Assembly: GCA_964556005.1 (NCBI GenBank) | Contig: CAZKUR010000003.1 | Span: 1 to 64,000 of the forward strand | Direction: 5' to 3' | Origin: CAZKUR01 sp964556005 | GTDB lineage: Bacteria > Bacteroidota > Ignavibacteria > Ignavibacteriales > Ignavibacteriaceae | Length of the DNA stretch: 64,000 nucleotides | In this document: positions 42,404-50,878 of the stretch, piece after piece | How positions within the stretch are numbered: position 1 is the first letter of the stretch | How the letters are laid out: every line of letters starts with the position of its first letter | Program-made: the position numbers and the translations under genes | Notes under the pieces: model-generated | What the model was told of the DNA's origin: nothing | Database searches by the model: none | What the model saw: only the letters and a program-made list of their open reading frames with translations

Positions 42404-44347
42404 TTTTTGAATTGTTTTCACCAGGATTTCAAATTCATAAGGCTTGGGTAATATTTCATCTATCTTCAGCCTTTCGATTTCCGGTGAATCTTTAGGACTT
42501 AGACTTCCGGAGGATAAAATAATAGGAATATTAAAGTTTAATTTCCTGATATTTTTTATGCAATCTATTCCATTCATTACAGGCATGTAATAGTCTAAAA
42601 TTGCAAGATCGACTTTTATCTCTTCGGTTAGAACCTTTAGAACTTCAACGCCGTTTGATACCCTAATTACATTATACCCGTTGGATTCAAGCAGTTCCGA
42701 AAGTAATTCACTCAGCATTACTTCATCTTCCGCCAATAAAATTATTTTGTTGGATAGTGAGATTTTTGCTTTTTTTGTAGGTTCATAAGCAGGTATAAAA
42801 ACCTCGAACTTTGTTCCTTTTCCTATCGTACTCGAGACCTCGATAATGCCGTTATGTCCTTTAACTAATCCGTGAGACACATACAATCCTAACCCGGAAC
42901 CCGAACCGGTTTCCTTTTTCTTTGTTGAAAAATAAGGATCAAACAGCCTCTGAAGGTTTTCTTCCGAAATGCCCGCACCCGAATCTTCAACCGAAAAAAT
43001 AACATAATTTCCTTTATTCAGTTGCGGATGCTCGGATATATTATCCTCATCTATTGTTATCCGTTTTCCTTCAAGAATAATTTCCCCTTTGTTATCTATA
43101 GACTCTTTTGCATTGACGCTCAAATTTAGCAGTACCTGGTACAATTGTGTCCCGTTGCCTAAAATATCAAAAAGATCTTCTTCGATATTCGATTTAAATG
43201 AAATTCTTTTAGGAAAAGTTTGAGTAATCACTTTTGAAATTTCAGCAAGAAGGTAATTCGGTTTAACCAGTTCCTGCACTTCCTGGGTCGGTTTACCAAA
43301 CGATAACAATCCTTTAATAAGATCCTTTGCACGTATGGAACAATTATCAATGTTGTCAAGCAGCTTTGTTACATTGTTGCTGTCCGGAACTCTTTTCCTA
43401 AGCAGATTTATGCTGCCGAAAATGCTCGCTAACAAATTACTGAAATCATGAGCCATCCCGCTTGCAAGCTTTCCAATAGTTTCAAGCTTTTGAGATTGCA
43501 ATATTCTCTTTTCAAGAGCATTGTTAAGTTCCTTTGTGATATTGAGATTAAGGGCAATTGAAATCAGCTCCGAAAAAATTTCAATTGGTTTAGTCTCGCA
43601 GTCCTTAAAATTGTCTTTAAATTTTCCCGTAATCGTTATTGCTAAAAGTTTACCTTCATAAAATGAGGGAGAAATAAGCAAAGTTTGGCTGCTTAAAATT
43701 CTTGTAAGATTGTAACCGAGGTTATTAGCTGCCTTGCTAGTCAATAAAGGCTTTTTATTTGTATTAAGCCATTTGCTGATAAAGATTAAATCGGATGATA
43801 TTTCTTTCTTGAGCTCTTTTATTTCATCGGTTTTATTTTTCGAAGCCTCAATATAAAAATCATCTTTAACTTGTTCATGCTGGATGACCAAAATTCCAAA
43901 ATTAGCTGAAGAGGTGGAGATTGATTTTTTCAATAGATTCCGTAAAACATGCTCTATGGAATTTTTCCCGTTTATTAATTCCAAAGCATCTCTAAAGTCA
44001 AGTTGTACTCCGGGTACAGCCGGTGAAGATTCCAGACTGCTTAGCTTTAAAATATAACCGTCTGTTTTTTTATTTGATGATAATTTATGAATGGTTAGAT
44101 TGGTATTATATTCATCGGAATAAAATGAAGTGGAATTAATATTCTTATAGTCGTTCTCAAAATCATCGCTGACCGAACTAAAAATATTCAGGAATGATCT
44201 TCCCTTAATCCTAATATTTCCCAGGAGATCTCTGAAATCAGAGTTGCACCAAATTATTTTTTTATCTTTATCTGCTAAAGCTAACGGCTGTTCGATTTGA
44301 TCTAAAAATTCATTTAAAGAATATTCATCAGTAATATTTTGAAGCAT
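42395..44347 (-). CDS. soluble hybrid histidine kinase (PAS-GAF-HK-REC)
   Basis: 650 residues without membrane spans. A PAS-like start (QPLALADKDKKIIWCNSDFRDLLG), a GAF-like region (about 120-280), then the kinase core with His300 in GMAHDFSNLLASI, N box LLNLSVNAKESIDNKGE, and G boxes EDSGAGIS and GSGSGLGLYVSHG. This is the four-helix NtrB-like subgroup. A C-terminal receiver has Asp585 in LAILDYYMPVMNG. It is encoded 3 bases after the NtrC-type regulator, making the two a likely cognate pair. It converges on the plus-strand regulator gene with overlapping stops. Confidence 0.92.
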   Translation of the reverse strand: MLQNITDEYSLNEFLDQIEQPLALADKDKKIIWCNSDFRDLLGNIRIKGRSFLNIFSSVSDDFENDYKNINSTSFYSDEYNTNLTIHKLSSNKKTDGYILKLSSLESSPAVPGVQLDFRDALELINGKNSIEHVLRNLLKKSISTSSANFGILVIQHEQVKDDFYIEASKNKTDEIKELKKEISSDLIFISKWLNTNKKPLLTSKAANNLGYNLTRILSSQTLLISPSFYEGKLLAITITGKFKDNFKDCETKPIEIFSELISIALNLNITKELNNALEKRILQSQKLETIGKLASGMAHDFSNLLASIFGSINLLRKRVPDSNNVTKLLDNIDNCSIRAKDLIKGLLSFGKPTQEVQELVKPNYLLAEISKVITQTFPKRISFKSNIEEDLFDILGNGTQLYQVLLNLSVNAKESIDNKGEIILEGKRITIDEDNISEHPQLNKGNYVIFSVEDSGAGISEENLQRLFDPYFSTKKKETGSGSGLGLYVSHGLVKGHNGIIEVSSTIGKGTKFEVFIPAYEPTKKAKISLSNKIILLAEDEVMLSELLSELLESNGYNVIRVSNGVEVLKVLTEEIKVDLAILDYYMPVMNGIDCIKNIRKLNFNIPIILSSGSLSPKDSPEIERLKIDEILPKPYEFEILVKTIQKLI

Positions 44348-44350
44348 TAT

Positions 44351-45727
44351 TTAATAGTCTCTTTTCAATTCATATTTTTTAATCTTTGTATAGAGTGTTT
44401 TCGGACTTATGCCGAGCTTGTTTGCTGTCTTTGCTCTGTCCCAATGATATGTTCTTAATGATTTTTCAATATGTCTTCTTTCAACCTCCTCCATGCTGAG
44501 AATTTCACCGTCCGTATCTATCGAGCTAGTTAATAATAAATCATTCGCCTGTGCTTTATTTAGATGAGTCGGTAAGTTTAAATCCACGATTTTAATTACA
44601 TCGCTGTCGGCAAAAATCAGGGCTCTTTCAATGATATGATCAAGTTCTCTGACATTGCCGGGAAAGTTGTAATTTTTAAGAACTTCCTGGGATTCGGGGG
44701 ATAATTTTTTAGGGGATCTCACAGGTGATTTCGTTTCAAGGAAATAATTGGCCAGTACAAGAATATCGTCCCTTCTGTCTCGAAGAGGAGGAATAGTCAA
44801 CGTAATAACATTAAGCCTGAACAAAAGATCTCTGCGGAAATTTTTATTATCGGCTTCTTCCAATAAATTTCTGTTTGTAGCTCCGATAACTCTAACATTT
44901 GTTGAAAGATTTGTAACACCACCTATTCGCCGGTATTCCCCGTTTTCCAGAAAGCGTAAGAGTTTTGGTTGAAGTGAAATACTTAGCTCGCCGATTTCAT
45001 CTAAAAAGAGTGTTCCACCATGTGCAATTTCAACAAGTCCTTGCTTGATAGATTTAGCATCTGTAAAAGCTCCTTTTTCATGTCCAAATAATTCGCTTTC
45101 AATCAATTGATCAGGCAGGGATGCACAATTGATTATTACGAACGGATTATCTTTTCTCGCGGAATGCTTATGGATGTATTCGGCAAGCAGTTCTTTGCCG
45201 GTTCCGGTTTCGCCCTCAATAAGAATATTTGAATCTGAAATTGCCGCTTTATTTGCCAGGTTCATCACACGCTGCAATTCGTAACTATTGCCTATGATGT
45301 TGCTCGAAATTTTTTTATTAACCTGGTTCGCAAGAACAGTAGTTTTTACCAACAATTCTTTATGTTCCAACGCCCTGTTTAATGCAACAACAAGTTCATC
45401 GAAATTATACGGTTTTGTAATAAAGTCATAAGCTCCAAGCTTAATGCACTCGATAGCTTTTTTTAGCTCCGACTGCGCGGTAAGAATTACAACCTGGATT
45501 GAAGTATTGTAATCGGCAACGAATCTCAATACTTCCTCACCGGAAGTTTCTTTCATATTCAAGTCGAGAAGTACAGCATCATAATTTTTCCTTTTTATTG
45601 ATTCAATTGCATCTTTGCCGTCATAAACTGTATCGACGGAAAAATTTTCTTCAAGCAATTGTTCTTTCAATAAATAGCAGAGAGTTTCATCGTCATCACA
45701 AACGAGGATTTTTGCGTTTATTGACAT
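44351..45727 (-). CDS. NtrC-family sigma-54-dependent response regulator
   Basis: 458 residues: a receiver (phosphoacceptor Asp55 in AVLLDLNMKE), an AAA+ domain with Walker A IEGETGTGKELLAEYI, the sigma-54 contact loop as GAFTDA, a known variant of GAFTGA, Walker B GGTLFLDEIGEL, then a Fis-type helix-turn-helix (EKSLRTYHWDRAKTANKLGI). It activates sigma-54 promoters once phosphorylated, probably by the kinase immediately downstream. A sigma-54-like site precedes the pilus operon, and similar pairs control pilin genes elsewhere, so pilus control is a reasonable guess. Confidence 0.94.
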   Translation of the reverse strand: MSINAKILVCDDDETLCYLLKEQLLEENFSVDTVYDGKDAIESIKRKNYDAVLLDLNMKETSGEEVLRFVADYNTSIQVVILTAQSELKKAIECIKLGAYDFITKPYNFDELVVALNRALEHKELLVKTTVLANQVNKKISSNIIGNSYELQRVMNLANKAAISDSNILIEGETGTGKELLAEYIHKHSARKDNPFVIINCASLPDQLIESELFGHEKGAFTDAKSIKQGLVEIAHGGTLFLDEIGELSISLQPKLLRFLENGEYRRIGGVTNLSTNVRVIGATNRNLLEEADNKNFRRDLLFRLNVITLTIPPLRDRRDDILVLANYFLETKSPVRSPKKLSPESQEVLKNYNFPGNVRELDHIIERALIFADSDVIKIVDLNLPTHLNKAQANDLLLTSSIDTDGEILSMEEVERRHIEKSLRTYHWDRAKTANKLGISPKTLYTKIKKYELKRDY

Positions 45728-45810
45728 ATTTCTTTAGTAATTATTTTATATAGTTTCTTTTTTATTTGGATAAATTTTGCCATTTCCTTAACTTTGCAGT
45801 CTTGTTTTTA

Positions 45811-45882
45811 GGGCGCGTAGCTCAGGGGTAGAGCATCTGCCTTTTAAGCAGAGGGTCGATGGTTCAAATCCATCCGCGCTCA
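45811..45882 (+). tRNA. tRNA-Lys (anticodon TTT)
   Basis: Full cloverleaf of 72 bases: acceptor GGGCGCG with CGCGCTC (one G-T pair), D stem GCTC/GAGC, anticodon stem TCTGC/GCAGA around loop CTTTTAA with anticodon TTT, T stem GATGG/CCATC with TTCAAAT, and discriminator A. The 3' CCA is not encoded. It stands alone between the NtrC-type regulator and a small membrane protein gene. I see no direct repeat of its 3' end nearby that would mark integration. Confidence 0.96.
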
Positions 45883-46187
45883 CTAAAAACAAATCAAAAT
45901 CATTTCAAAATCCATCTCTTTTTATAATTTTTGAATAATAAATTAGATTGTATCTAATTTATGGAAATATTGGCTCTGTTTAAAAGAGGTAAAAATAACC
46001 TAAGTCTTAAACTTAATAAAATTATCAATATCATTCTATTATATTTTTTAAATAAATAACCCCAAACTGCGTTATAATTAAAAATTTAACAGGTGGATAT
46101 CTCCAAACCTTTTTCATCCTTTATTATGTAATATTATATTTTTAATTTGACTTGAATAATTAGTTTAATTAAAGCATAGGTCTCAAG
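45883..46187. other. AT-rich spacer after tRNA-Lys, nothing recognised
   Basis: 305 bases with no convincing frame, hairpin or repeat. Confidence 0.4.
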
Positions 46188-46532
46188 TTGGGTGAAATAG
46201 TATTTTGGACACTTTTACGAGCTGCGGTTACAATTCCGGCGGTTTGGCTGTTGAGAGGCTATTTCGATTTTCAATTATGGTGGATGATTAGCTTAATGGC
46301 TATGTACGGAATAATTATTCACCCGGCTGTAATTCATTATAAGCTTTTCCAGGAGCGAAACAAAGATATAATTGAAAATACACTTTGTTCAAATTGCAAA
46401 CACTTCGATAAAACTGCCGTATTGTGTATGAAGCATGATAAACATCCTACCAAAACCGAACTTCCATGCGAAGGATTGGATTGGGAGCCGGATTCAAACG
46501 GTGTAAATAATAAAGATATATACAACACTTAA
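46188..46532 (+). CDS. small membrane protein with four-Cys cytoplasmic or periplasmic tail
   Basis: 114 residues from TTG 46188. Two hydrophobic segments (about 5-25 and 30-50) precede a soluble tail with Cys67-x2-Cys70-x9-Cys80-x13-Cys94, in LCSNCKHFDKTAVLCMKHDK and ELPCEG. The Cys spacing suggests a small zinc or iron-sulfur site; CxxC-KHF resembles short metal-binding tags. I do not recognise the family. A TTG start with AGGT upstream makes the exact beginning uncertain. Confidence 0.65.
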   Translation: MGEIVFWTLLRAAVTIPAVWLLRGYFDFQLWWMISLMAMYGIIIHPAVIHYKLFQERNKDIIENTLCSNCKHFDKTAVLCMKHDKHPTKTELPCEGLDWEPDSNGVNNKDIYNT

Positions 46533-46633
46533 AATATTTTTCATTTTATCCTTCCGAATTTGGAATTTTCATTTTTATTTGTTAATAATGCAAAATTAAG
46601 TAACTCAAGAATATCAATAAAAAAAGGAATGCC

Positions 46634-47119
46634 ATGTCGATAGGAAAGAATAAAGTAGTAACAATTAACTATACTTTGAAAGATGAAAAGGGAATGGTAA
46701 TAGATACAACTGAAAATAATCCACCGTTTTCATATTTAAGCGGCAATCATCAAATCTTGCCCGGACTGGAAGAAAAGATTGAAGAAATGATAATCGGCAG
46801 TTCTAAAAATGTAGTTCTCGAACCAAAAGATGCGTACGGAGAATATAAGGATGATGCGGTTCAAAAAGTCAGCAAGAATGAATTTCCAAAAGATACGGAC
46901 CTGCAAAAAGGTATGAGCTTTATTGCCAATACGCCGGATGGAAAGCAAATGCCTTTCTACATTCAAGAAGTTGAAGGTGAAGATATTACAATTGACTTCA
47001 ACCATCCTCTTGCCGGGAAAAAACTAGAATTTGATGTTAAGCTTGTTGATATCCGCGATGCTACTCCCGAAGAGATTACTCACGGACATGCTCATGCCGG
47101 CGACGGCCATCATCATTAA
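46634..47119 (+). CDS. FKBP-type peptidyl-prolyl isomerase, SlyD-like
   Basis: 161 residues. The FKBP half (VVTINYTLKDEKGMVIDTT, FSYLSGNHQILPGLEEKI) holds the insert-in-flap domain typical of SlyD (DAYGEYKDDAVQKVSKNEFP through FNHPLAGKKLEFDVKLVDIR). The His-rich tail HGHAHAGDGHHH can bind nickel or other metals. SlyD proteins are cytosolic folding catalysts that also help nickel insertion. The gene has its own terminator and no obvious operon partner. Confidence 0.93.
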   Translation: MSIGKNKVVTINYTLKDEKGMVIDTTENNPPFSYLSGNHQILPGLEEKIEEMIIGSSKNVVLEPKDAYGEYKDDAVQKVSKNEFPKDTDLQKGMSFIANTPDGKQMPFYIQEVEGEDITIDFNHPLAGKKLEFDVKLVDIRDATPEEITHGHAHAGDGHHH

Positions 47120-47147
47120 TTATTTTTTACATTTTTTCCCAAATTAG

Positions 47148-47176
47148 AGGCAGGTATAAACCTGCCTTTTATTTTA
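47148..47176 (+). terminator. rho-independent terminator of the SlyD-like gene
   Basis: AGGCAGGT (47148-47155), loop ATAA, ACCTGCCT (47160-47167), then a T-rich run. The stem is 8 bp and perfect. Confidence 0.88.
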
Positions 47177-47228
47177 TATTTAATAATAGATTAAAAAATT
47201 ATTTTGCTGTACTTTCAGGGAAAATAAT

Positions 47229-48359
47229 TTGGCAGGCAAAAAGCGTTTTCTTTTCATCGACTTACTGCGCGGCTGGGCATTAATAATAATGATAGAGGTT
47301 CATGTTTTCAACTCTATGCTGATGCCGCCTCTAACAAAAACCGTTTGGTTCGGCATATTAGATTTTATTAACGGGTTGGTTGCCCCGTCATTCCTATTTG
47401 TTTCCGGTGCTGCTTTTACATTTTCCATAATCAATTCAACTAATGAACTACGAAATTTTGGAAAAACTTTTTGGCGGAAAATCAGGAGAATATTTCTGAT
47501 ATTCGCAGCCGGCTATTCTCTTCGCCTGCCCTATTTTACTTTTTATAAGTTATTTCATAAAACAACCGGGCAGCAGTTGATTGATTTTTACAACGTGGAT
47601 ATTCTGCAATGTATAGGAGCTGGGCTTCTTTTACTTTTATTATTGAGAATAATTTTTAAAAAAGATAAGGCATTTAATCTTTCCATTTGGTCGTTAATGA
47701 TTATTATGGTGTTGATTGCTCCGTTAATTTGGTCGATTAACTTCCATAAATATTTTCCATTAGCGATTGCAGCTTACTTCAATCCGAAGGCAGGTTCCCT
47801 TTTCCCGGTTTTCCCCTGGATAGCTTTTATGCTGGCCGGCGCCTTAGCATCGAATTATTTTTTAAAATACAGAAATGAAGGAAGAGAAAAATTTTATTTT
47901 ATAAATATTTTTGTCATCAGCCTTGCATTCATTTTTTCCGGCCATCTTTTTCTATCGGTATTATTTCATTACTCGGTTCAAACAATAAGGCCGCATCCGT
48001 TATTTTTTATTGAAAGATTGGGCTACGTACTTTTAGCATTTATTCTTTGCTGGTATTATGAAAGGAATCGAGGAATTAAAAATACTTTTATTCTGGAATT
48101 CAGCAGGGAATCTCTTTTGGTTTACTGGCTGCATCTTATTTTATTATACGGAAAATACTGGAGTGGAAAAAGCATAGTTAAAATTGTGGGGAAATCGTTT
48201 AACGTCTATGAGTGTTTATTGTTTACAATTTTATTTATAATTCTTATGGGACTGATTGCAAAATTTTGGAGTATAGTTAAAAATAGATATCCCGATATAA
48301 AGAACAGGATTCTTTTGGCTTTAACGGGAATTTTTCTGATTATATTTTTCTGGAAATAG
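47229..48359 (+). CDS. DUF1624 / heparan-alpha-glucosaminide N-acetyltransferase-like membrane protein
   Basis: 376 residues with about ten membrane spans, starting at TTG 47229 after CAGGG. The N-terminal FLFIDLLRGWALIIMIEVHVFN carries the conserved D-x-x-R-G-x-x-x-x-M-x-x-x-H pattern of the family. VAPSFLFVSGAAFTFSI and FPWIAFMLAGALAS are typical loops. Related proteins transfer acetyl or other acyl groups across membranes to sugars; the substrate here is unknown. It appears to be a single gene. Confidence 0.85.
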   Translation: MAGKKRFLFIDLLRGWALIIMIEVHVFNSMLMPPLTKTVWFGILDFINGLVAPSFLFVSGAAFTFSIINSTNELRNFGKTFWRKIRRIFLIFAAGYSLRLPYFTFYKLFHKTTGQQLIDFYNVDILQCIGAGLLLLLLLRIIFKKDKAFNLSIWSLMIIMVLIAPLIWSINFHKYFPLAIAAYFNPKAGSLFPVFPWIAFMLAGALASNYFLKYRNEGREKFYFINIFVISLAFIFSGHLFLSVLFHYSVQTIRPHPLFFIERLGYVLLAFILCWYYERNRGIKNTFILEFSRESLLVYWLHLILLYGKYWSGKSIVKIVGKSFNVYECLLFTILFIILMGLIAKFWSIVKNRYPDIKNRILLALTGIFLIIFFWK

Positions 48360-48689
48360 TTTGGAAGCGGATCATTTTTATTACCGGGTTAAAAGAAGAA
48401 AATTTTGTAAACAAAAGCGAAAAAAGGATTTTTCAGCTAATTATTTTTTAATAGCTTTATAAAAATTTTTCATGTAAAAATAACGGATAGCCTACTAAAA
48501 AATTATTGTTTTTTTATTGTTCCTTCGCCATTTTTTATTATAAGATTATTCGATTGACCACTTTCTTTACAGTAGAAATTTTCCAACCGCATGGTTGACA
48601 ACTGATGCTTTGGCAAGTAATTGATTTTAAAACAATTCCAATAATGTTGGAGGAACCTCTCCCCAATTAAAATTATTTTAAATATCTTC

Positions 48690-48718
48690 TTGACAACAAT
48701 AAAATTTTTTTCTAATTT
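48690..48718 (+). promoter_or_regulatory. candidate promoter for the envelope redox cluster
   Basis: TTGACA (48690-48695), 17 bases, TAATTT (48713-48718). The -35 match and the spacing are ideal; the -10 match is poor. The leader to the first gene would be about 490 bases. Confidence 0.3.
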
Positions 48719-48947
48719 GTTACCCCGGACAAGGGGATATTAATATTTTATATACCCCGTAATGGTGAAAATAAAAATGTGCATATATCGATTCAATGAA
48801 TTATTAGAAATGTGCATTAAACAAGACTAAGTTTTTTTATTAATATCTTGTAAATAGGGCTAAGTAAAGAAGCGGTATTGTTCAAATAGTTGCAATTCTA
48901 AATGAAGAAACTTTTACTCATAGAAGAAGACTTCTGAGGAGGTATGA

Positions 48948-48974
48948 ATGAGGAAACTAAATGTATTTTGCTAA
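48948..48974 (+). other. eight-codon ORF with strong Shine-Dalgarno (leader peptide or signal-peptide remnant)
   Basis: GAGGAGG (48936-48942) stands 5 bases before ATG AGG AAA CTA AAT GTA TTT TGC TAA, giving MRKLNVFC. The sequence looks like the start of a secretion signal cut short by a stop. An overlapping ATG at 48944 in another frame gives 20 codons but is too close to the ribosome site. A small hairpin (48950-48983) overlaps it. Confidence 0.35.
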
Positions 48975-49212
48975 AGGTTTCTCCCTCTTCAATTAAAGAT
49001 GAGTAAATATATAAAAGGAGTTAAACCTGATATAACGGTTCGGATAAATACCTCAATTTAAGTATAGTAAAGTCGAGGAAATATTAAATTAAGTTAGATG
49101 TAAATTATTACTTCAATTTTTTCTCTTTGCTTTAATCAAAAATATCAATAAGTTAAATAACTTTAATATAATTCAGTTAGAGAAATATTTTATAGAATAA
49201 ATTTTAGATTAG

Positions 49213-50049
49213 ATGAATAAAATTCTACCAATTTTTCTTCTATCAATATTCATCTTTATAAACGGATGCGATACCCAACCTCCTGTTTCACCTGAGGAAG
49301 CAAGTTATGTTGCGGGGAAAATCTATGTTAATTACAATATAGAATTCGGTGCACAATCCGGAAATGCAAATAAAGTTGTCTTGGTGGAAGATTTTGCAAA
49401 TGTTAGCTGCCAACCTTGCGTTCAATCAGATCAGATTATCGAAAGATTCGCAAGAGAATCTTACGGACCTTCCAAAATTTCGGTTATAAAATTTGCTACA
49501 AACTTTCCTTCCCCGGTCGATCCATTTTATAGATTGAATCAGCCAGCTTGCGATTACTGGATGAATTTTTATAACATACAAAGTGCTCCGACTATAATTA
49601 TCGACGGATTGAATAGCATAACCGGGACAGATTCTACAACAATAAAAGCAGGCATTGATTCAAGGCTTCAAGTCAATCCTCCTGCCTCAATTACTTTAAA
49701 CCACAGTTTTGTCGATTCGGCTTACATTGTAAATGTTAATATCAATTTTTTTTCCGGCGGCGGTATAAACTTAAACAATGTAGTATTGCATACTGTTATT
49801 GCCCAAAAGGAGGTCGACTTCGATTCTCCGCCTGGTTCAAACGGTGAAACGAAATTCTTTTACGTTATGAGAACAATGCTGCCGTCATTTAACGGTATTG
49901 CTCTTGATACTGTTAGTCAAAGCGGAAATGTAACATTAACCGAAGAAGGAAATATTTCTTCTCTCTGGGATATGAGTAGAATAAATACGGTAGTTTTTTT
50001 ACAAGATAATTCAACTAAAGAGATTTACCAATCCGGTTCAACTTATTAA
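49213..50049 (+). CDS. Omp28-like thioredoxin-fold lipoprotein (CQPC)
   Basis: 278 residues. A lipoprotein signal (MNKILPIFLLSIFIFINGC, lipid Cys19) precedes a thioredoxin-like domain with the redox pair Cys66-Gln-Pro-Cys69 in VEDFANVSCQPCVQSD, and the expected cis-Pro loop SAPTIIIDG. The C-terminal half is an Ig-like beta domain with NGETKFFYVMRTMLPSFNG, which recurs in the 52443 gene, so the two are paralogs. Omp28-type proteins are envelope-anchored; their partners are not established. First gene of the cluster. Confidence 0.82.
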   Translation: MNKILPIFLLSIFIFINGCDTQPPVSPEEASYVAGKIYVNYNIEFGAQSGNANKVVLVEDFANVSCQPCVQSDQIIERFARESYGPSKISVIKFATNFPSPVDPFYRLNQPACDYWMNFYNIQSAPTIIIDGLNSITGTDSTTIKAGIDSRLQVNPPASITLNHSFVDSAYIVNVNINFFSGGGINLNNVVLHTVIAQKEVDFDSPPGSNGETKFFYVMRTMLPSFNGIALDTVSQSGNVTLTEEGNISSLWDMSRINTVVFLQDNSTKEIYQSGSTY

Positions 50050-50085
50050 AAACAAATTATTAATTTTTAAATACGAGAGCTCAAA

Positions 50086-50823
50086 ATGAATAACGTGAAA
50101 AAAAATTTAACCATGCTTTTTTTGCTTACCATATTTTTCTTGGTAAATATAAATATTAAAGCGCAGCAAAGTTTTACTTGTGTTGTTGATACAAATGTTA
50201 TAGTTGATACAGTCGGAAGCGAAATGATTTTTTATCTTGATATAACTAATACATCAACTCATCCTCTCATTTTAATTATTGCGAGAACGGTAAACGACCT
50301 TCCGTCCGAATGGACATCTTCTCTATGTTATGATATTAATTGTTTACCTCCTTTTGTTGATACTGTTATCAGCAATAACGACCCTCTTGATCCTGACAGC
50401 ACAGTTGAATGTTCATTGCATGTGACTGCAATAGATAATCACGGTACTGCACATGTCCACCTGGTTGTTGGTAATTATAACGATTTAACCGACACGGTTG
50501 GCTACGATTTTACTGCTTCAACGGAACCTTTAACGGTTGTGAAAAACGGTTATTCCCCTGCAAGTTTTTCATTAAATCAAAATTATCCAAATCCATTTAA
50601 TCCGACAACCAATATTCAATATTCGATAAGCAGCCGGCAATTTGTTTCATTAAAAGTTTACAATATTCTGGGAGAACAAGTTGCAGCTTTGGTTAATGAA
50701 GAAAAAAGTCCCGGAACATTCATATTAAATTTTAACGGAAGTAATTTAGCAAGCGGCACTTATTTTTATAGATTGACTGCCGGCTCTAATGTTACTACTA
50801 AAAAAATGATCCTTTTGAAATAA
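50086..50823 (+). CDS. secreted protein with type IX-like C-terminal sorting domain
   Basis: 245 residues with a signal peptide (MLFLLTIFFLVNINIKAQQ). The mature middle is a single beta-sandwich of unknown family with four Cys (SFTCVV, SSLCYDINC, VECSLH). From about residue 160 it carries the sorting domain: LNQNYPNPFNPTTNIQYSI, LKVYNILGEQVAALVNEEK, LASGTYFYRLTAG and a KKMILLK end. Such domains direct export through the type IX system and surface attachment. Its Cys residues make it a possible substrate of the neighbouring thioredoxin-fold proteins. Confidence 0.82.
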   Translation: MNNVKKNLTMLFLLTIFFLVNINIKAQQSFTCVVDTNVIVDTVGSEMIFYLDITNTSTHPLILIIARTVNDLPSEWTSSLCYDINCLPPFVDTVISNNDPLDPDSTVECSLHVTAIDNHGTAHVHLVVGNYNDLTDTVGYDFTASTEPLTVVKNGYSPASFSLNQNYPNPFNPTTNIQYSISSRQFVSLKVYNILGEQVAALVNEEKSPGTFILNFNGSNLASGTYFYRLTAGSNVTTKKMILLK

Positions 50824-50878
50824 TTAATGCAGAATTAATTAAAATAGTGTCTTAAAAATTATTAACAGGAGGTCTCAA

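Larger units (their letters stand above)
48360..49212. other. 853-base spacer upstream of the envelope redox cluster
   Basis: No long frame. It contains a perfect TTGACA, a very short ORF with a strong ribosome site, and an orphan AAAGGAG near 49014-49020 without a start codon in range. It looks like a long leader or the remains of a lost secreted-protein gene. Confidence 0.5.

Noticed and set aside
45811..46187. tRNA-Lys as an integration site of a mobile island
   Set aside because: No integrase and no duplicated tRNA 3' end were seen nearby.
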